Shown here: piece by piece, positions 36,373 to 49,982 of the stretch
Layout: each line of letters begins with the position of its first letter
How positions within the stretch are numbered: position 1 is the stretch's first letter
Source of the DNA: Aphelocoma coerulescens
Lineage: Eukaryota; Chordata; Aves; Passeriformes; Corvidae
Assembly (NCBI RefSeq): GCF_041296385.1
Contig: NW_027183509.1
Location: 1-64,000 of the forward strand
DNA length: 64,000 bases
Reading direction: 5' to 3'
Notes under the pieces: generated by a model
The model's input: only the letters and a program-made list of their open reading frames with translations
The model's database searches: none
Told to the model about the DNA's origin: nothing
Translations under genes and position numbers: made by a program

Positions 36373-38640
36373 TCAAAGGAGTAGACGGTGGCATCAGGAC
36401 ACACCTGTGTCCCAGCAGCTGGGTGCCCAGCCGGGAGCAGGAGCAGGGCTGGGGCTGCTCCCAAAGTTGCCCCGCCCCAATGCCAGAGCCGGACATATGC
36501 TGAGGGGGGGCTGGATCAGGCTTTATTGTCCAGCTGCATGCCAGGAGTGAGCACAAAATCTACCTGCATTCTCTGCAGCATGCCATCCTGGAGCAGAGCC
36601 ATTGCCAAAGGAAGCCGTGAGCCCGTGCCAAGCCAGTGCCGGAGTGGGATCCTAGCAGCACCTGTGGAAGCCGGGAGAGAGGAGCCCACCTGGAGCAGGT
36701 TCGTGCAGGATTAATCATCCCGTGGCTTCCCACCAGGGTCCTGTTGCTTCCAAAAGGCCCCACAGTGTCACTGTGGCCCCTCGGTTCCACCAGGTTCCAT
36801 AGCGTCACTGTGGTGTCCAGGGTTCCGTCAGCTTCGCCAGCATCCCCACGGTCTGCAGAGCTCCCCGAGCTTCTGTGGTGTCACAGTGGAGGCAGGGTTG
36901 CATCAGGTTCCATAGCATCAGCACGGTCTCCAGGGCTCCCAGAGGTTCTGTGGTGTCACAGTGGAGGCAGGGTTGCATCAGGTTCCATAGCATCACCACA
37001 GTCTCCAGGGCTCCCTGAGCTTCTGTGGTGTCACAGTGGAGGCAGGGTTGCATCAGGTTCCATAGCATCAGCACGGTCTCCAGGGCTCCCAGAGGTTCTG
37101 TGGTGTCACAGAGGAGGCAGGGTTGCATCAGGTTCCATAGCATCACCACGGTCTCCAGGGCTCCAAGAGCTTCTGTGGTGTCACAGAGGAGGCAGGGTTG
37201 CATCAGGTTCAATAGCATCAGCACGGTCTCCAGGGCTCCCCTGAGCTTCTGTGGTGGTGTCACAGAGGAGCCAGGCTTCCTTGTAGTTCCCCAGCATCAC
37301 AAAGGCTCTCCTGGGAGCCACGGGTCACAAAGCACCGTGGGCTCTGTGCAGCCCCGCTGTGTCACAATGGCCGCTGGCTTCCACGAGCCCCCGCAGTGTC
37401 CCAGTGGGCCCCGTGGCTTTAGGAGTGGGTGGCTGGGAGTTGGTGCCAGCGGCTGGGGGAGCAGCAGCAGGGACTGTGTGTGGACAGTGCCATGGCCACT
37501 TGTGTGGCCACTGGTGTCTCTGTGCCAGGCACAGCCGTGGTGTGTAACACCGGCTCTGGGTCCTTTGGCTGTGCAGGTGGCAGTCACGGCCTGGAGCAGG
37601 GCTGCTCCCGGGGGACAGCCTGGGGCAGGAGGCTGCTGGAGATTCATTCCCCACACTCCTTGTCATGAGGTGCTCAGAGTGATTGGAAAGGCTGTTGGCA
37701 GCAGGCAGTTCTCTGGGTTCAAGCTGTGGAGCTGTCAGCGGGAATGCAAAGGCCAAGCTGGTGAGCCTTTTGTCCTGGTGCCTTTAGTGTGTGAGCAGTC
37801 CCTGGTGCCGTTGTCTTTGGATCCTGAGTGTGGGAGAGGCAAGGCTTAGGATGGTGCGTAGAGCTGAGAAGGAAAGTGCCGAGAGCAGCGTGTGTGCTGC
37901 TGCTTTGAGGGGTGCAGTTGAAGTTGTAGGCAGCAAGAGCTTTCTCAGCTGGCCCTTTTGTGAGCTCTGCTTTTGCCAGATGACTTCCATCTTACCCTCT
38001 TACCATCTTAGCCTCTCATTTTTGCATATCCCAAACCCCCTTCCAAACATCCAGCAGCTGCTTGTAAAGAAGAAGTCCTAGAACAAAAAGCCAGTGCTGC
38101 CTTTCATAGCCCCTTTGCTGTCTATGAAGTAGAGGAAAGAAGCTAGTGAGACGCACTTTCTTTCTCAACTCCATAGAGCGCATCCTTCTCTCAAGGTGGC
38201 AGAGTCCTTGGCGGAAGTGAAGCATCTGCAGCTGCAGTTCAGACTGAGAGATGTGCCAGGACAGGAAACATTTGCTGACCTTCCCTGTTCCCTGTGCAAC
38301 ATGATTCTCGCATCCCAGTCACTTTCACATACCTTCGGTATCCCTGAGTCCAAGCAGCTAAAGCTCACAGAGACAGAAGTGTCAGGAAGGAAAACGTTCC
38401 AAAAGCACCCCCTTCTCTTATCAGCATATAAATTGTGCACAACAGGCTGCGGCACCGAACCTTCCTTCTCAGATAGACATGCCATCACACTTTTCACTCT
38501 TGCAGCTCGGTTGAAAAGCTCCAGCAGCTGCTCCCGCAATAGCAAAAGGTTCTAGAAGTGAAAGCCAGTTTGGGGCTGCACCTTCTCCTTGCCGCATGTA
38601 AGCCACACCAAACTCCCTGATGCACTCTGTCCTCCCCTTC
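36373..38640 (+). repeat. Monomer M17 (2268 bp, short)
   Basis: It carries s444 T only. It matches M12 except at s444, and M22 except at s2028. The minisatellite core is at 36867-37241. Confidence 0.95.
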
Positions 38641-40909
38641 TCAAAGGAGTAGACGGTGGCATCAGGACACACCTGTGTCCCAGCAGCTGGGTGCCCAGCC
38701 GGGAGCAGGAGCAGGGCTGGGGCTGCTCCCAAAGTTGCCCCGCCCCAATGCCAGAGCCGGACATATGCTGAGGGGGGGCTGGATCAGGCTTTATTGTCCA
38801 GCTGCATGCCAGGAGTGAGCACAAAATCTACCTGCATTCTCTGCAGCATGCCATCCTGGAGCAGAGCCATTGCCAAAGGAAGCCGTGAGCCCGTGCCAAG
38901 CCAGTGCCGGAGTGGGATCCTAGCAGCACCTGTGGAAGCCGGGAGAGAGGAGCCCACCTGGAGCAGGTTCGTGCAGGATTAATCATCCCGTGGCTTCCCA
39001 CCAGGGTCCTGTTGCTTCCAAAAGGCCCCACAGTGTCACTGTGGCCCCTCGGTTCCACCAGGTTCCATAGCGTCACTGTGGTGCCCAGGGTTCCGTCAGC
39101 TTCGCCAGCATCCCCACGGTCTGCAGAGCTCCCCGAGCTTCTGTGGTGTCACAGTGGAGGCAGGGTTGCATCAGGTTCCATAGCATCAGCACGGTCTCCA
39201 GGGCTCCCAGAGGTTCTGTGGTGTCACAGTGGAGGCAGGGTTGCATCAGGTTCCATAGCATCACCACAGTCTCCAGGGCTCCCTGAGCTTCTGTGGTGTC
39301 ACAGTGGAGGCAGGGTTGCATCAGGTTCCATAGCATCAGCACGGTCTCCAGGGCTCCCAGAGGTTCTGTGGTGTCACAGAGGAGGCAGGGTTGCATCAGG
39401 TTCCATAGCATCACCACGGTCTCCAGGGCTCCAAGAGCTTCTGTGGTGTCACAGAGGAGGCAGGGTTGCATCAGGTTCAATAGCATCAGCACGGTCTCCA
39501 GGGCTCCCCTGAGCTTCTGTGGTGGTGTCACAGAGGAGCCAGGCTTCCTTGTAGTTCCCCAGCATCACAAAGGCTCTCCTGGGAGCCACGGGTCACAAAG
39601 CACCGTGGGCTCTGTGCAGCCCCGCTGTGTCACAATGGCCGCTGGCTTCCACGAGCCCCCGCAGTGTCCCAGTGGGCCCCGTGGCTTTAGGAGTGGGTGG
39701 CTGGGAGTTGGTGCCAGCGGCTGGGGGAGCAGCAGCAGGGACTGTGTGTGGACAGTGCCATGGCCACTTGTGTGGCCACTGGTGTCTCTGTGCCAGGCAC
39801 AGCCGTGGTTGTGTAACACCGGCTCTGGGTCCTTTGGCTGTGCAGGTGGCAGTCACGGCCTGGAGCAGGGCTGCTCCCGGGGGACAGCCTGGGGCAGGAG
39901 GCTGCTGGAGATTCATTCCCCACACTCCTTGTCATGAGGTGCTCAGAGTGATTGGAAAGGCTGTTGGCAGCAGGCAGTTCTCTGGGTTCAAGCTGTGGAG
40001 CTGTCAGCGGGAATGCAAAGGCCAAGCTGGTGAGCCTTTTGTCCTGGTGCCTTTAGTGTGTGAGCAGTCCCTGGTGCCGTTGTCTTTGGATCCTGAGTGT
40101 GGGAGAGGCAAGGCTTAGGATGGTGCGTAGAGCTGAGAAGGAAAGTGCCGAGAGCAGCGTGTGTGCTGCTGCTTTGAGGGGTGCAGTTGAAGTTGTAGGC
40201 AGCAAGAGCTTTCTCAGCTGGCCCTTTTGTGAGCTCTGCTTTTGCCAGATGACTTCCATCTTACCCTCTTACCATCTTAGCCTCTCATTTTTGCATATCC
40301 CAAACCCCCTTCCAAACATCCAGCAGCTGCTTGTAAAGAAGAAGTCCTAGAACAAAAAGCCAGTGCTGCCTTTCATAGCCCCTTTGCTGTCTATGAAGTA
40401 GAGGAAAGAAGCTAGTGAGACGCACTTTCTTTCTCAACTCCATAGAGCGCATCCTTCTCTCAAGGTGGCAGAGTCCTTGGCGGAAGTGAAGCATCTGCAG
40501 CTGCAGTTCAGACTGAGAGATGTGCCAGGACAGGAAACATTTGCTGACCTTCCCTGTTCCCTGTGCAACATGATTCTCGCATCCCAGTCACTTTCACATA
40601 CCTTCGGTATCCCTGAGTCCAAGCAGCTAAAGCTCACAGAGACAGAAGTGTCAGGAAGGAAAACGTTCCAAAAGCACCCCCTTCTCTTATCAGCATATAA
40701 ATTGTGCACAACAGGCTGCGGCACCGAACCTTCCTTCTCAGATAGACATGCCATCACACTTTTCACTCTTGCAGCTCGGTTGAAAAGCTCCAGCAGCTGC
40801 TCCCGCAATAGCAAAAGGTTCTAGAAGTGAAAGCCAGTTTGGGGCTGCACCTTCTCCTTGCCGCATGTAAGCCACACCAAACTCCCTGATGCACTCTGTC
40901 CTCCCCTTC
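38641..40909 (+). repeat. Monomer M18 (2269 bp, long)
   Basis: It has the majority state at every tracked substitution site with the long indel allele, and so equals M13 without its private change. The minisatellite core is at 39135-39509. Confidence 0.95.
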
Positions 40910-43178
40910 TCAAAGGAGTAGACGGTGGCATCAGGACACACCTGTGTCCCAGCAGCTGGGTGCCCAGCCGGGAGCAGGAGCAGGGCTGGGGCTGCTCCCA
41001 AAGTTGCCCCGCCCCAATGCCAGAGCCGGACATATGCTGAGGGGGGGCTGGATCAGGCTTTATTGTCCAGCTGCATGCCAGGAGTGAGCACAAAATCTAC
41101 CTGCATTCTCTGCAGCATGCCATCCTGGAGCAGAGCCATTGCCAAAGGAAGCCGTCAGCCCGTGCCAAGCCAGTGCCGGAGTGGGATCCTAGCAGCACCT
41201 GTGGAAGCCGGGAGAGAGGAGCCCACCTGGAGCAGGTTCGTGCAGGATTAATCATCCCGTGGCTTCCCACCAGGGTCCTGTTGCTTCCAAAAGGCCCCAC
41301 AGTGTCACTGTGGCCCCTCGGTTCCACCAGGTTCCATAGCGTCACTGTGGTGCCCAGGGTTCCGTCAGCTTCGCCAGCATCCCCACGGTCTGCAGAGCTC
41401 CCCGAGCTTCTGTGGTGTCACAGTGGAGGCAGGGTTGCATCAGGTTCCATAGCATCAGCACGGTCTCCAGGGCTCCCAGAGGTTCTGTGGTGTCACAGTG
41501 GAGGCAGGGTTGCATCAGGTTCCATAGCATCACCACAGTCTCCAGGGCTCCCTGAGCTTCTGTGGTGTCACAGTGGAGGCAGGGTTGCATCAGGTTCCAT
41601 AGCATCAGCACGGTCTCCAGGGCTCCCAGAGGTTCTGTGGTGTCACAGAGGAGGCAGGGTTGCATCAGGTTCCATAGCATCACCACGGTCTCCAGGGCTC
41701 CAAGAGCTTCTGTGGTGTCACAGAGGAGGCAGGGTTGCATCAGGTTCAATAGCATCAGCACGGTCTCCAGGGCTCCCCTGAGCTTCTGTGGTGGTGTCAC
41801 AGAGGAGCCAGGCTTCCTTGTAGTTCCCCAGCATCACAAAGGCTCTCCTGGGAGCCACGGGTCACAAAGCACCGTGGGCTCTGTGCAGCCCCGCTGTGTC
41901 ACAATGGCCGCTGGCTTCCACGAGCCCCCGCAGTGTCCCAGTGGGCCCCGTGGCTTTAGGAGTGGGTGGCTGGGAGTTGGTGCCAGCGGCTGGGGGAGCA
42001 GCAGCAGGGACTGTGTGTGGACAGTGCCATGGCCACTTGTGTGGCCACTGGTGTCTCTGTGCCAGGCACAGCCGTGGTTGTGTAACACCGGCTCTGGGTC
42101 CTTTGGCTGTGCAGGTGGCAGTCACGGCCTGGAGCAGGGCTGCTCCCGGGGGACAGCCTGGGGCAGGAGGCTGCTGGAGATTCATTCCCCACACTCCTTG
42201 TCATGAGGTGCTCAGAGTGATTGGAAAGGCTGTTGGCAGCAGGCAGTTCTCTGGGTTCAAGCTGTGGAGCTGTCAGCGGGAATGCAAAGGCCAAGCTGGT
42301 GAGCCTTTTGTCCTGGTGCCTTTAGTGTGTGAGCAGTCCCTGGTGCCGTTGTCTTTGGATCCTGAGTGTGGGAGAGGCAAGGCTTAGGATGGTGCGTAGA
42401 GCTGAGAAGGAAAGTGCCGAGAGCAGCGTGTGTGCTGCTGCTTTGAGGGGTGCAGTTGAAGTTGTAGGCAGCAAGAGCTTTCTCAGCTGGCCCTTTTGTG
42501 AGCTCTGCTTTTGCCAGATGACTTCCATCTTACCCTCTTACCATCTTAGCCTCTCATTTTTGCATATCCCAAACCCCCTTCCAAACATCCAGCAGCTGCT
42601 TGTAAAGAAGAAGTCCTAGAACAAAAAGCCAGTGCTGCCTTTCATAGCCCCTTTGCTGTCTATGAAGTAGAGGAAAGAAGCTAGTGAGACGCACTTTCTT
42701 TCTCAACTCCATAGAGCGCATCCTTCTCTCAAGGTGGCAGAGTCCTTGGCGGAAGTGAAGCATCTGCAGCTGCAGTTCAGACTGAGAGATGTGCCAGGAC
42801 AGGAAACATTTGCTGACCTTCCCTGTTCCCTGTGCAACATGATTCTCGCATCCCAGTCACTTTCACATACCTTCGGTATCCCTGAGTCCAAGCAGCTAAA
42901 GCTCACAGAGACAGAAGTGTCAGGAAGGAAAACGTTGCAAAAGCACCCCCTTCTCTTATCAGCATATAAATTGTGCACAACAGGCTGCGGCACCGAACCT
43001 TCCTTCTCAGATAGACATGCCATCACACTTTTCACTCTTGCAGCTCGGTTGAAAAGCTCCAGCAGCTGCTCCCGCAATAGCAAAAGGTTCTAGAAGTGAA
43101 AGCCAGTTTGGGGCTGCACCTTCTCCTTGCCGCATGTAAGCCACACCAAACTCCCTGATGCACTCTGTCCTCCCCTTC
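40910..43178 (+). repeat. Monomer M19 (2269 bp, long)
   Basis: It carries s247 C and s2028 G and precedes the s1898 A monomer M20. The minisatellite core is at 41404-41778. Confidence 0.95.
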
Positions 43179-45446
43179 TCAAAGGAGTAGACGGTGGCAT
43201 CAGGACACACCTGTGTCCCAGCAGCTGGGTGCCCAGCCGGGAGCAGGAGCAGGGCTGGGGCTGCTCCCAAAGTTGCCCCGCCCCAATGCCAGAGCCGGAC
43301 ATATGCTGAGGGGGGGCTGGATCAGGCTTTATTGTCCAGCTGCATGCCAGGAGTGAGCACAAAATCTACCTGCATTCTCTGCAGCATGCCATCCTGGAGC
43401 AGAGCCATTGCCAAAGGAAGCCGTGAGCCCGTGCCAAGCCAGTGCCGGAGTGGGATCCTAGCAGCACCTGTGGAAGCCGGGAGAGAGGAGCCCACCTGGA
43501 GCAGGTTCGTGCAGGATTAATCATCCCGTGGCTTCCCACCAGGGTCCTGTTGCTTCCAAAAGGCCCCACAGTGTCACTGTGGCCCCTCGGTTCCACCAGG
43601 TTCCATAGCGTCACTGTGGTGTCCAGGGTTCCGTCAGCTTCGCCAGCATCCCCACGGTCTGCAGAGCTCCCCGAGCTTCTGTGGTGTCACAGTGGAGGCA
43701 GGGTTGCATCAGGTTCCATAGCATCAGCACGGTCTCCAGGGCTCCCAGAGGTTCTGTGGTGTCACAGTGGAGGCAGGGTTGCATCAGGTTCCATAGCATC
43801 ACCACAGTCTCCAGGGCTCCCTGAGCTTCTGTGGTGTCACAGTGGAGGCAGGGTTGCATCAGGTTCCATAGCATCAGCACGGTCTCCAGGGCTCCCAGAG
43901 GTTCTGTGGTGTCACAGAGGAGGCAGGGTTGCATCAGGTTCCATAGCATCACCACGGTCTCCAGGGCTCCAAGAGCTTCTGTGGTGTCACAGAGGAGGCA
44001 GGGTTGCATCAGGTTCAATAGCATCAGCACGGTCTCCAGGGCTCCCCTGAGCTTCTGTGGTGGTGTCACAGAGGAGCCAGGCTTCCTTGTAGTTCCCCAG
44101 CATCACAAAGGCTCTCCTGGGAGCCACGGGTCACAAAGCACCGTGGGCTCTGTGCAGCCCCGCTGTGTCACAATGGCCGCTGGCTTCCACGAGCCCCCGC
44201 AGTGTCCCAGTGGGCCCCGTGGCTTTAGGAGTGGGTGGCTGGGAGTTGGTGCCAGCGGCTGGGGGAGCAGCAGCAGGGACTGTGTGTGGACAGTGCCATG
44301 GCCACTTGTGTGGCCACTGGTGTCTCTGTGCCAGGCACAGCCGTGGTGTGTAACACCGGCTCTGGGTCCTTTGGCTGTGCAGGTGGCAGTCACGGCCTGG
44401 AGCAGGGCTGCTCCCGGGGGACAGCCTGGGGCAGGAGGCTGCTGGAGATTCATTCCCCACACTCCTTGTCATGAGGTGCTCAGAGTGATTGGAAAGGCTG
44501 TTGGCAGCAGGCAGTTCTCTGGGTTCAAGCTGTGGAGCTGTCAGCGGGAATGCAAAGGCCAAGCTGGTGAGCCTTTTGTCCTGGTGCCTTTAGTGTGTGA
44601 GCAGTCCCTGGTGCCGTTGTCTTTGGATCCTGAGTGTGGGAGAGGCAAGGCTTAGGATGGTGCGTAGAGCTGAGAAGGAAAGTGCCGAGAGCAGCGTGTG
44701 TGCTGCTGCTTTGAGGGGTGCAGTTGAAGTTGTAGGCAGCAAGAGCTTTCTCAGCTGGCCCTTTTGTGAGCTCTGCTTTTGCCAGATGACTTCCATCTTA
44801 CCCTCTTACCATCTTAGCCTCTCATTTTTGCATATCCCAAACCCCCTTCCAAACATCCAGCAGCTGCTTGTAAAGAAGAAGTCCTAGAACAAAAAGCCAG
44901 TGCTGCCTTTCATAGCCCCTTTGCTGTCTATGAAGTAGAGGAAAGAAGCTAGTGAGACGCACTTTCTTTCTCAACTCCATAGAGCGCATCCTTCTCTCAA
45001 GGTGGCAGAGTCCTTGGCGGAAGTGAAGCATCTGCAGCTGCAGTTCAGACTGAGAGATGTGCCAGGACAGGAAAAATTTGCTGACCTTCCCTGTTCCCTG
45101 TGCAACATGATTCTCGCATCCCAGTCACTTTCACATACCTTCGGTATCCCTGAGTCCAAGCAGCTAAAGCTCACAGAGACAGAAGTGTCAGGAAGGAAAA
45201 CGTTCCAAAAGCACCCCCTTCTCTTATCAGCATATAAATTGTGCACAACAGGCTGCGGCACCGAACCTTCCTTCTCAGATAGACATGCCATCACACTTTT
45301 CACTCTTGCAGCTCGGTTGAAAAGCTCCAGCAGCTGCTCCCGCAATAGCAAAAGGTTCTAGAAGTGAAAGCCAGTTTGGGGCTGCACCTTCTCCTTGCCG
45401 CATGTAAGCCACACCAAACTCCCTGATGCACTCTGTCCTCCCCTTC
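43179..45446 (+). repeat. Monomer M20 (2268 bp, short)
   Basis: It carries s444 T and s1898 A (at 45075). Its right half is like M15 and M27, but its left half lacks their s7/s175 T pair and has s444 T instead, so it is mosaic. The minisatellite core is at 43673-44047. Confidence 0.95.
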
Positions 45447-47714
45447 TCAAAGGAGTAGACGGTGGCATCAGGACACACCTGTGTCCCAGCAGCTGGGTGC
45501 CCAGCCGGGAGCAGGAGCAGGGCTGGGGCTGCTCCCAAAGTTGCCCCGCCCCAATGCCAGAGCCGGACATATGCTGAGGGGGGGCTGGATCAGGCTTTAT
45601 TGTCCAGCTGCATGCCAGGAGTGAGCACAAAATCTACCTGCATTCTCTGCAGCATGCCATCCTGGAGCAGAGCCATTGCCAAAGGAAGCCGTGAGCCCGT
45701 GCCAAGCCAGTGCCGGAGTGGGATCCTAGCAGCACCTGTGGAAGCCGGGAGAGAGGAGCCCACCTGGAGCAGGTTCGTGCAGGATTAATCATCCCGTGGC
45801 TTCCCACCAGGGTCCTGTTGCTTCCAAAAGGCCCCACAGTGTCACTGTGGCCCCTCGGTTCCACCAGGTTCCATAGCGTCACTGTGGTGCCCAGGGTTCC
45901 GTCAGCTTCGCCAGCATCCCCACGGTCTGCAGAGCTCCCCGAGCTTCTGTGGTGTCACAGTGGAGGCAGGGTTGCATCAGGTTCCATAGCATCAGCACGG
46001 TCTCCAGGGCTCCCAGAGGTTCTGTGGTGTCACAGTGGAGGCAGGGTTGCATCAGGTTCCATAGCATCACCACAGTCTCCAGGGCTCCCTGAGCTTCTGT
46101 GGTGTCACAGTGGAGGCAGGGTTGCATCAGGTTCCATAGCATCAGCACGGTCTCCAGGGCTCCCAGAGGTTCTGTGGTGTCACAGAGGAGGCAGGGTTGC
46201 ATCAGGTTCCATAGCATCACCACGGTCTCCAGGGCTCCAAGAGCTTCTGTGGTGTCACAGAGGAGGCAGGGTTGCATCAGGTTCAATAGCATCAGCACGG
46301 TCTCCAGGGCTCCCCTGAGCTTCTGTGGTGGTGTCACAGAGGAGCCAGGCTTCCTTGTAGTTCCCCAGCATCACAAAGGCTCTCCTGGGAGCCACGGGTC
46401 ACAAAGCACCGTGGGCTCTGTGCAGCCCCGCTGTGTCACAATGGCCGCTGGCTTCCACGAGCCCCCGCAATGTCCCAGTGGGCCCCGTGGCTTTAGGAGT
46501 GGGTGGCTGGGAGTTGGTGCCAGCGGCTGGGGGAGCAGCAGCAGGGACTGTGTGTGGACAGTGCCATGGCCACTTGTGTGGCCACTGGTGTCTCTGTGCC
46601 AGGCACAGCCGTGGTGTGTAACACCGGCTCTGGGTCCTTTGGCTGTGCAGGTGGCAGTCACGGCCTGGAGCAGGGCTGCTCCCGGGGGACAGCCTGGGGC
46701 AGGAGGCTGCTGGAGATTCATTCCCCACACTCCTTGTCATGAGGTGCTCAGAGTGATTGGAAAGGCTGTTGGCAGCAGGCAGTTCTCTGGGTTCAAGCTG
46801 TGGAGCTGTCAGCGGGAATGCAAAGGCCAAGCTGGTGAGCCTTTTGTCCTGGTGCCTTTAGTGTGTGAGCAGTCCCTGGTGCCGTTGTCTTTGGATCCTG
46901 AGTGTGGGAGAGGCAAGGCTTAGGATGGTGCGTAGAGCTGAGAAGGAAAGTGCCGAGAGCAGCGTGTGTGCTGCTGCTTTGAGGGGTGCAGTTGAAGTTG
47001 TAGGCAGCAAGAGCTTTCTCAGCTGGCCCTTTTGTGAGCTCTGCTTTTGCCAGATGACTTCCATCTTACCCTCTTACCATCTTAGCCTCTCATTTTTGCA
47101 TATCCCAAACCCCCTTCCAAACATCCAGCAGCTGCTTGTAAAGAAGAAGTCCTAGAACAAAAAGCCAGTGCTGCCTTTCATAGCCCCTTTGCTGTCTATG
47201 AAGTAGAGGAAAGAAGCTAGTGAGACGCACTTTCTTTCTCAACTCCATAGAGCGCATCCTTCTCTCAAGGTGGCAGAGTCCTTGGCGGAAGTGAAGCATC
47301 TGCAGCTGCAGTTCAGACTGAGAGATGTGCCAGGACAGGAAACATTTGCTGACCTTCCCTGTTCCCTGTGCAACATGATTCTCGCATCCCAGTCACTTTC
47401 ACATACCTTCGGTACCCCTGAGTCCAAGCAGCTAAAGCTCACAGAGACAGAAGTGTCAGGAAGGAAAACGTTCCAAAAGCACCCCCTTCTCTTATCAGCA
47501 TATAAATTGTGCACAACAGGCTGCGGCACCGAACCTTCCTTCTCAGATAGACATGCCATCACACTTTTCACTCTTGCAGCTCGGTTGAAAAGCTCCAGCA
47601 GCTGCTCCCGCAATAGCAAAAGGTTCTAGAAGTGAAAGCCAGTTTGGGGCTGCACCTTCTCCTTGCCGCATGTAAGCCACACCAAACTCCCTGATGCACT
47701 CTGTCCTCCCCTTC
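45447..47714 (+). repeat. Monomer M21 (2268 bp, short)
   Basis: It carries s1024 A and s1970 C, the same as M16 at all tracked sites. The minisatellite core is at 45941-46315. Confidence 0.95.
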
Positions 47715-49982
47715 TCAAAGGAGTAGACGGTGGCATCAGGACACACCTGTGTCCCAGCAGCTGGGTGCCCAGCCGGGAGCAGGAGCAGGGCTGGGGCTGC
47801 TCCCAAAGTTGCCCCGCCCCAATGCCAGAGCCGGACATATGCTGAGGGGGGGCTGGATCAGGCTTTATTGTCCAGCTGCATGCCAGGAGTGAGCACAAAA
47901 TCTACCTGCATTCTCTGCAGCATGCCATCCTGGAGCAGAGCCATTGCCAAAGGAAGCCGTGAGCCCGTGCCAAGCCAGTGCCGGAGTGGGATCCTAGCAG
48001 CACCTGTGGAAGCCGGGAGAGAGGAGCCCACCTGGAGCAGGTTCGTGCAGGATTAATCATCCCGTGGCTTCCCACCAGGGTCCTGTTGCTTCCAAAAGGC
48101 CCCACAGTGTCACTGTGGCCCCTCGGTTCCACCAGGTTCCATAGCGTCACTGTGGTGTCCAGGGTTCCGTCAGCTTCGCCAGCATCCCCACGGTCTGCAG
48201 AGCTCCCCGAGCTTCTGTGGTGTCACAGTGGAGGCAGGGTTGCATCAGGTTCCATAGCATCAGCACGGTCTCCAGGGCTCCCAGAGGTTCTGTGGTGTCA
48301 CAGTGGAGGCAGGGTTGCATCAGGTTCCATAGCATCACCACAGTCTCCAGGGCTCCCTGAGCTTCTGTGGTGTCACAGTGGAGGCAGGGTTGCATCAGGT
48401 TCCATAGCATCAGCACGGTCTCCAGGGCTCCCAGAGGTTCTGTGGTGTCACAGAGGAGGCAGGGTTGCATCAGGTTCCATAGCATCACCACGGTCTCCAG
48501 GGCTCCAAGAGCTTCTGTGGTGTCACAGAGGAGGCAGGGTTGCATCAGGTTCAATAGCATCAGCACGGTCTCCAGGGCTCCCCTGAGCTTCTGTGGTGGT
48601 GTCACAGAGGAGCCAGGCTTCCTTGTAGTTCCCCAGCATCACAAAGGCTCTCCTGGGAGCCACGGGTCACAAAGCACCGTGGGCTCTGTGCAGCCCCGCT
48701 GTGTCACAATGGCCGCTGGCTTCCACGAGCCCCCGCAGTGTCCCAGTGGGCCCCGTGGCTTTAGGAGTGGGTGGCTGGGAGTTGGTGCCAGCGGCTGGGG
48801 GAGCAGCAGCAGGGACTGTGTGTGGACAGTGCCATGGCCACTTGTGTGGCCACTGGTGTCTCTGTGCCAGGCACAGCCGTGGTGTGTAACACCGGCTCTG
48901 GGTCCTTTGGCTGTGCAGGTGGCAGTCACGGCCTGGAGCAGGGCTGCTCCCGGGGGACAGCCTGGGGCAGGAGGCTGCTGGAGATTCATTCCCCACACTC
49001 CTTGTCATGAGGTGCTCAGAGTGATTGGAAAGGCTGTTGGCAGCAGGCAGTTCTCTGGGTTCAAGCTGTGGAGCTGTCAGCGGGAATGCAAAGGCCAAGC
49101 TGGTGAGCCTTTTGTCCTGGTGCCTTTAGTGTGTGAGCAGTCCCTGGTGCCGTTGTCTTTGGATCCTGAGTGTGGGAGAGGCAAGGCTTAGGATGGTGCG
49201 TAGAGCTGAGAAGGAAAGTGCCGAGAGCAGCGTGTGTGCTGCTGCTTTGAGGGGTGCAGTTGAAGTTGTAGGCAGCAAGAGCTTTCTCAGCTGGCCCTTT
49301 TGTGAGCTCTGCTTTTGCCAGATGACTTCCATCTTACCCTCTTACCATCTTAGCCTCTCATTTTTGCATATCCCAAACCCCCTTCCAAACATCCAGCAGC
49401 TGCTTGTAAAGAAGAAGTCCTAGAACAAAAAGCCAGTGCTGCCTTTCATAGCCCCTTTGCTGTCTATGAAGTAGAGGAAAGAAGCTAGTGAGACGCACTT
49501 TCTTTCTCAACTCCATAGAGCGCATCCTTCTCTCAAGGTGGCAGAGTCCTTGGCGGAAGTGAAGCATCTGCAGCTGCAGTTCAGACTGAGAGATGTGCCA
49601 GGACAGGAAACATTTGCTGACCTTCCCTGTTCCCTGTGCAACATGATTCTCGCATCCCAGTCACTTTCACATACCTTCGGTATCCCTGAGTCCAAGCAGC
49701 TAAAGCTCACAGAGACAGAAGTGTCAGGAAGGAAAACGTTGCAAAAGCACCCCCTTCTCTTATCAGCATATAAATTGTGCACAACAGGCTGCGGCACCGA
49801 ACCTTCCTTCTCAGATAGACATGCCATCACACTTTTCACTCTTGCAGCTCGGTTGAAAAGCTCCAGCAGCTGCTCCCGCAATAGCAAAAGGTTCTAGAAG
49901 TGAAAGCCAGTTTGGGGCTGCACCTTCTCCTTGCCGCATGTAAGCCACACCAAACTCCCTGATGCACTCTGTCCTCCCCTTC
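47715..49982 (+). repeat. Monomer M22 (2268 bp, short)
   Basis: It carries s444 T and s2028 G. It is the only s2028 G monomer with the short indel allele, which suggests recombination between offsets 1170 and 2028. The minisatellite core is at 48209-48583. Confidence 0.95.
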
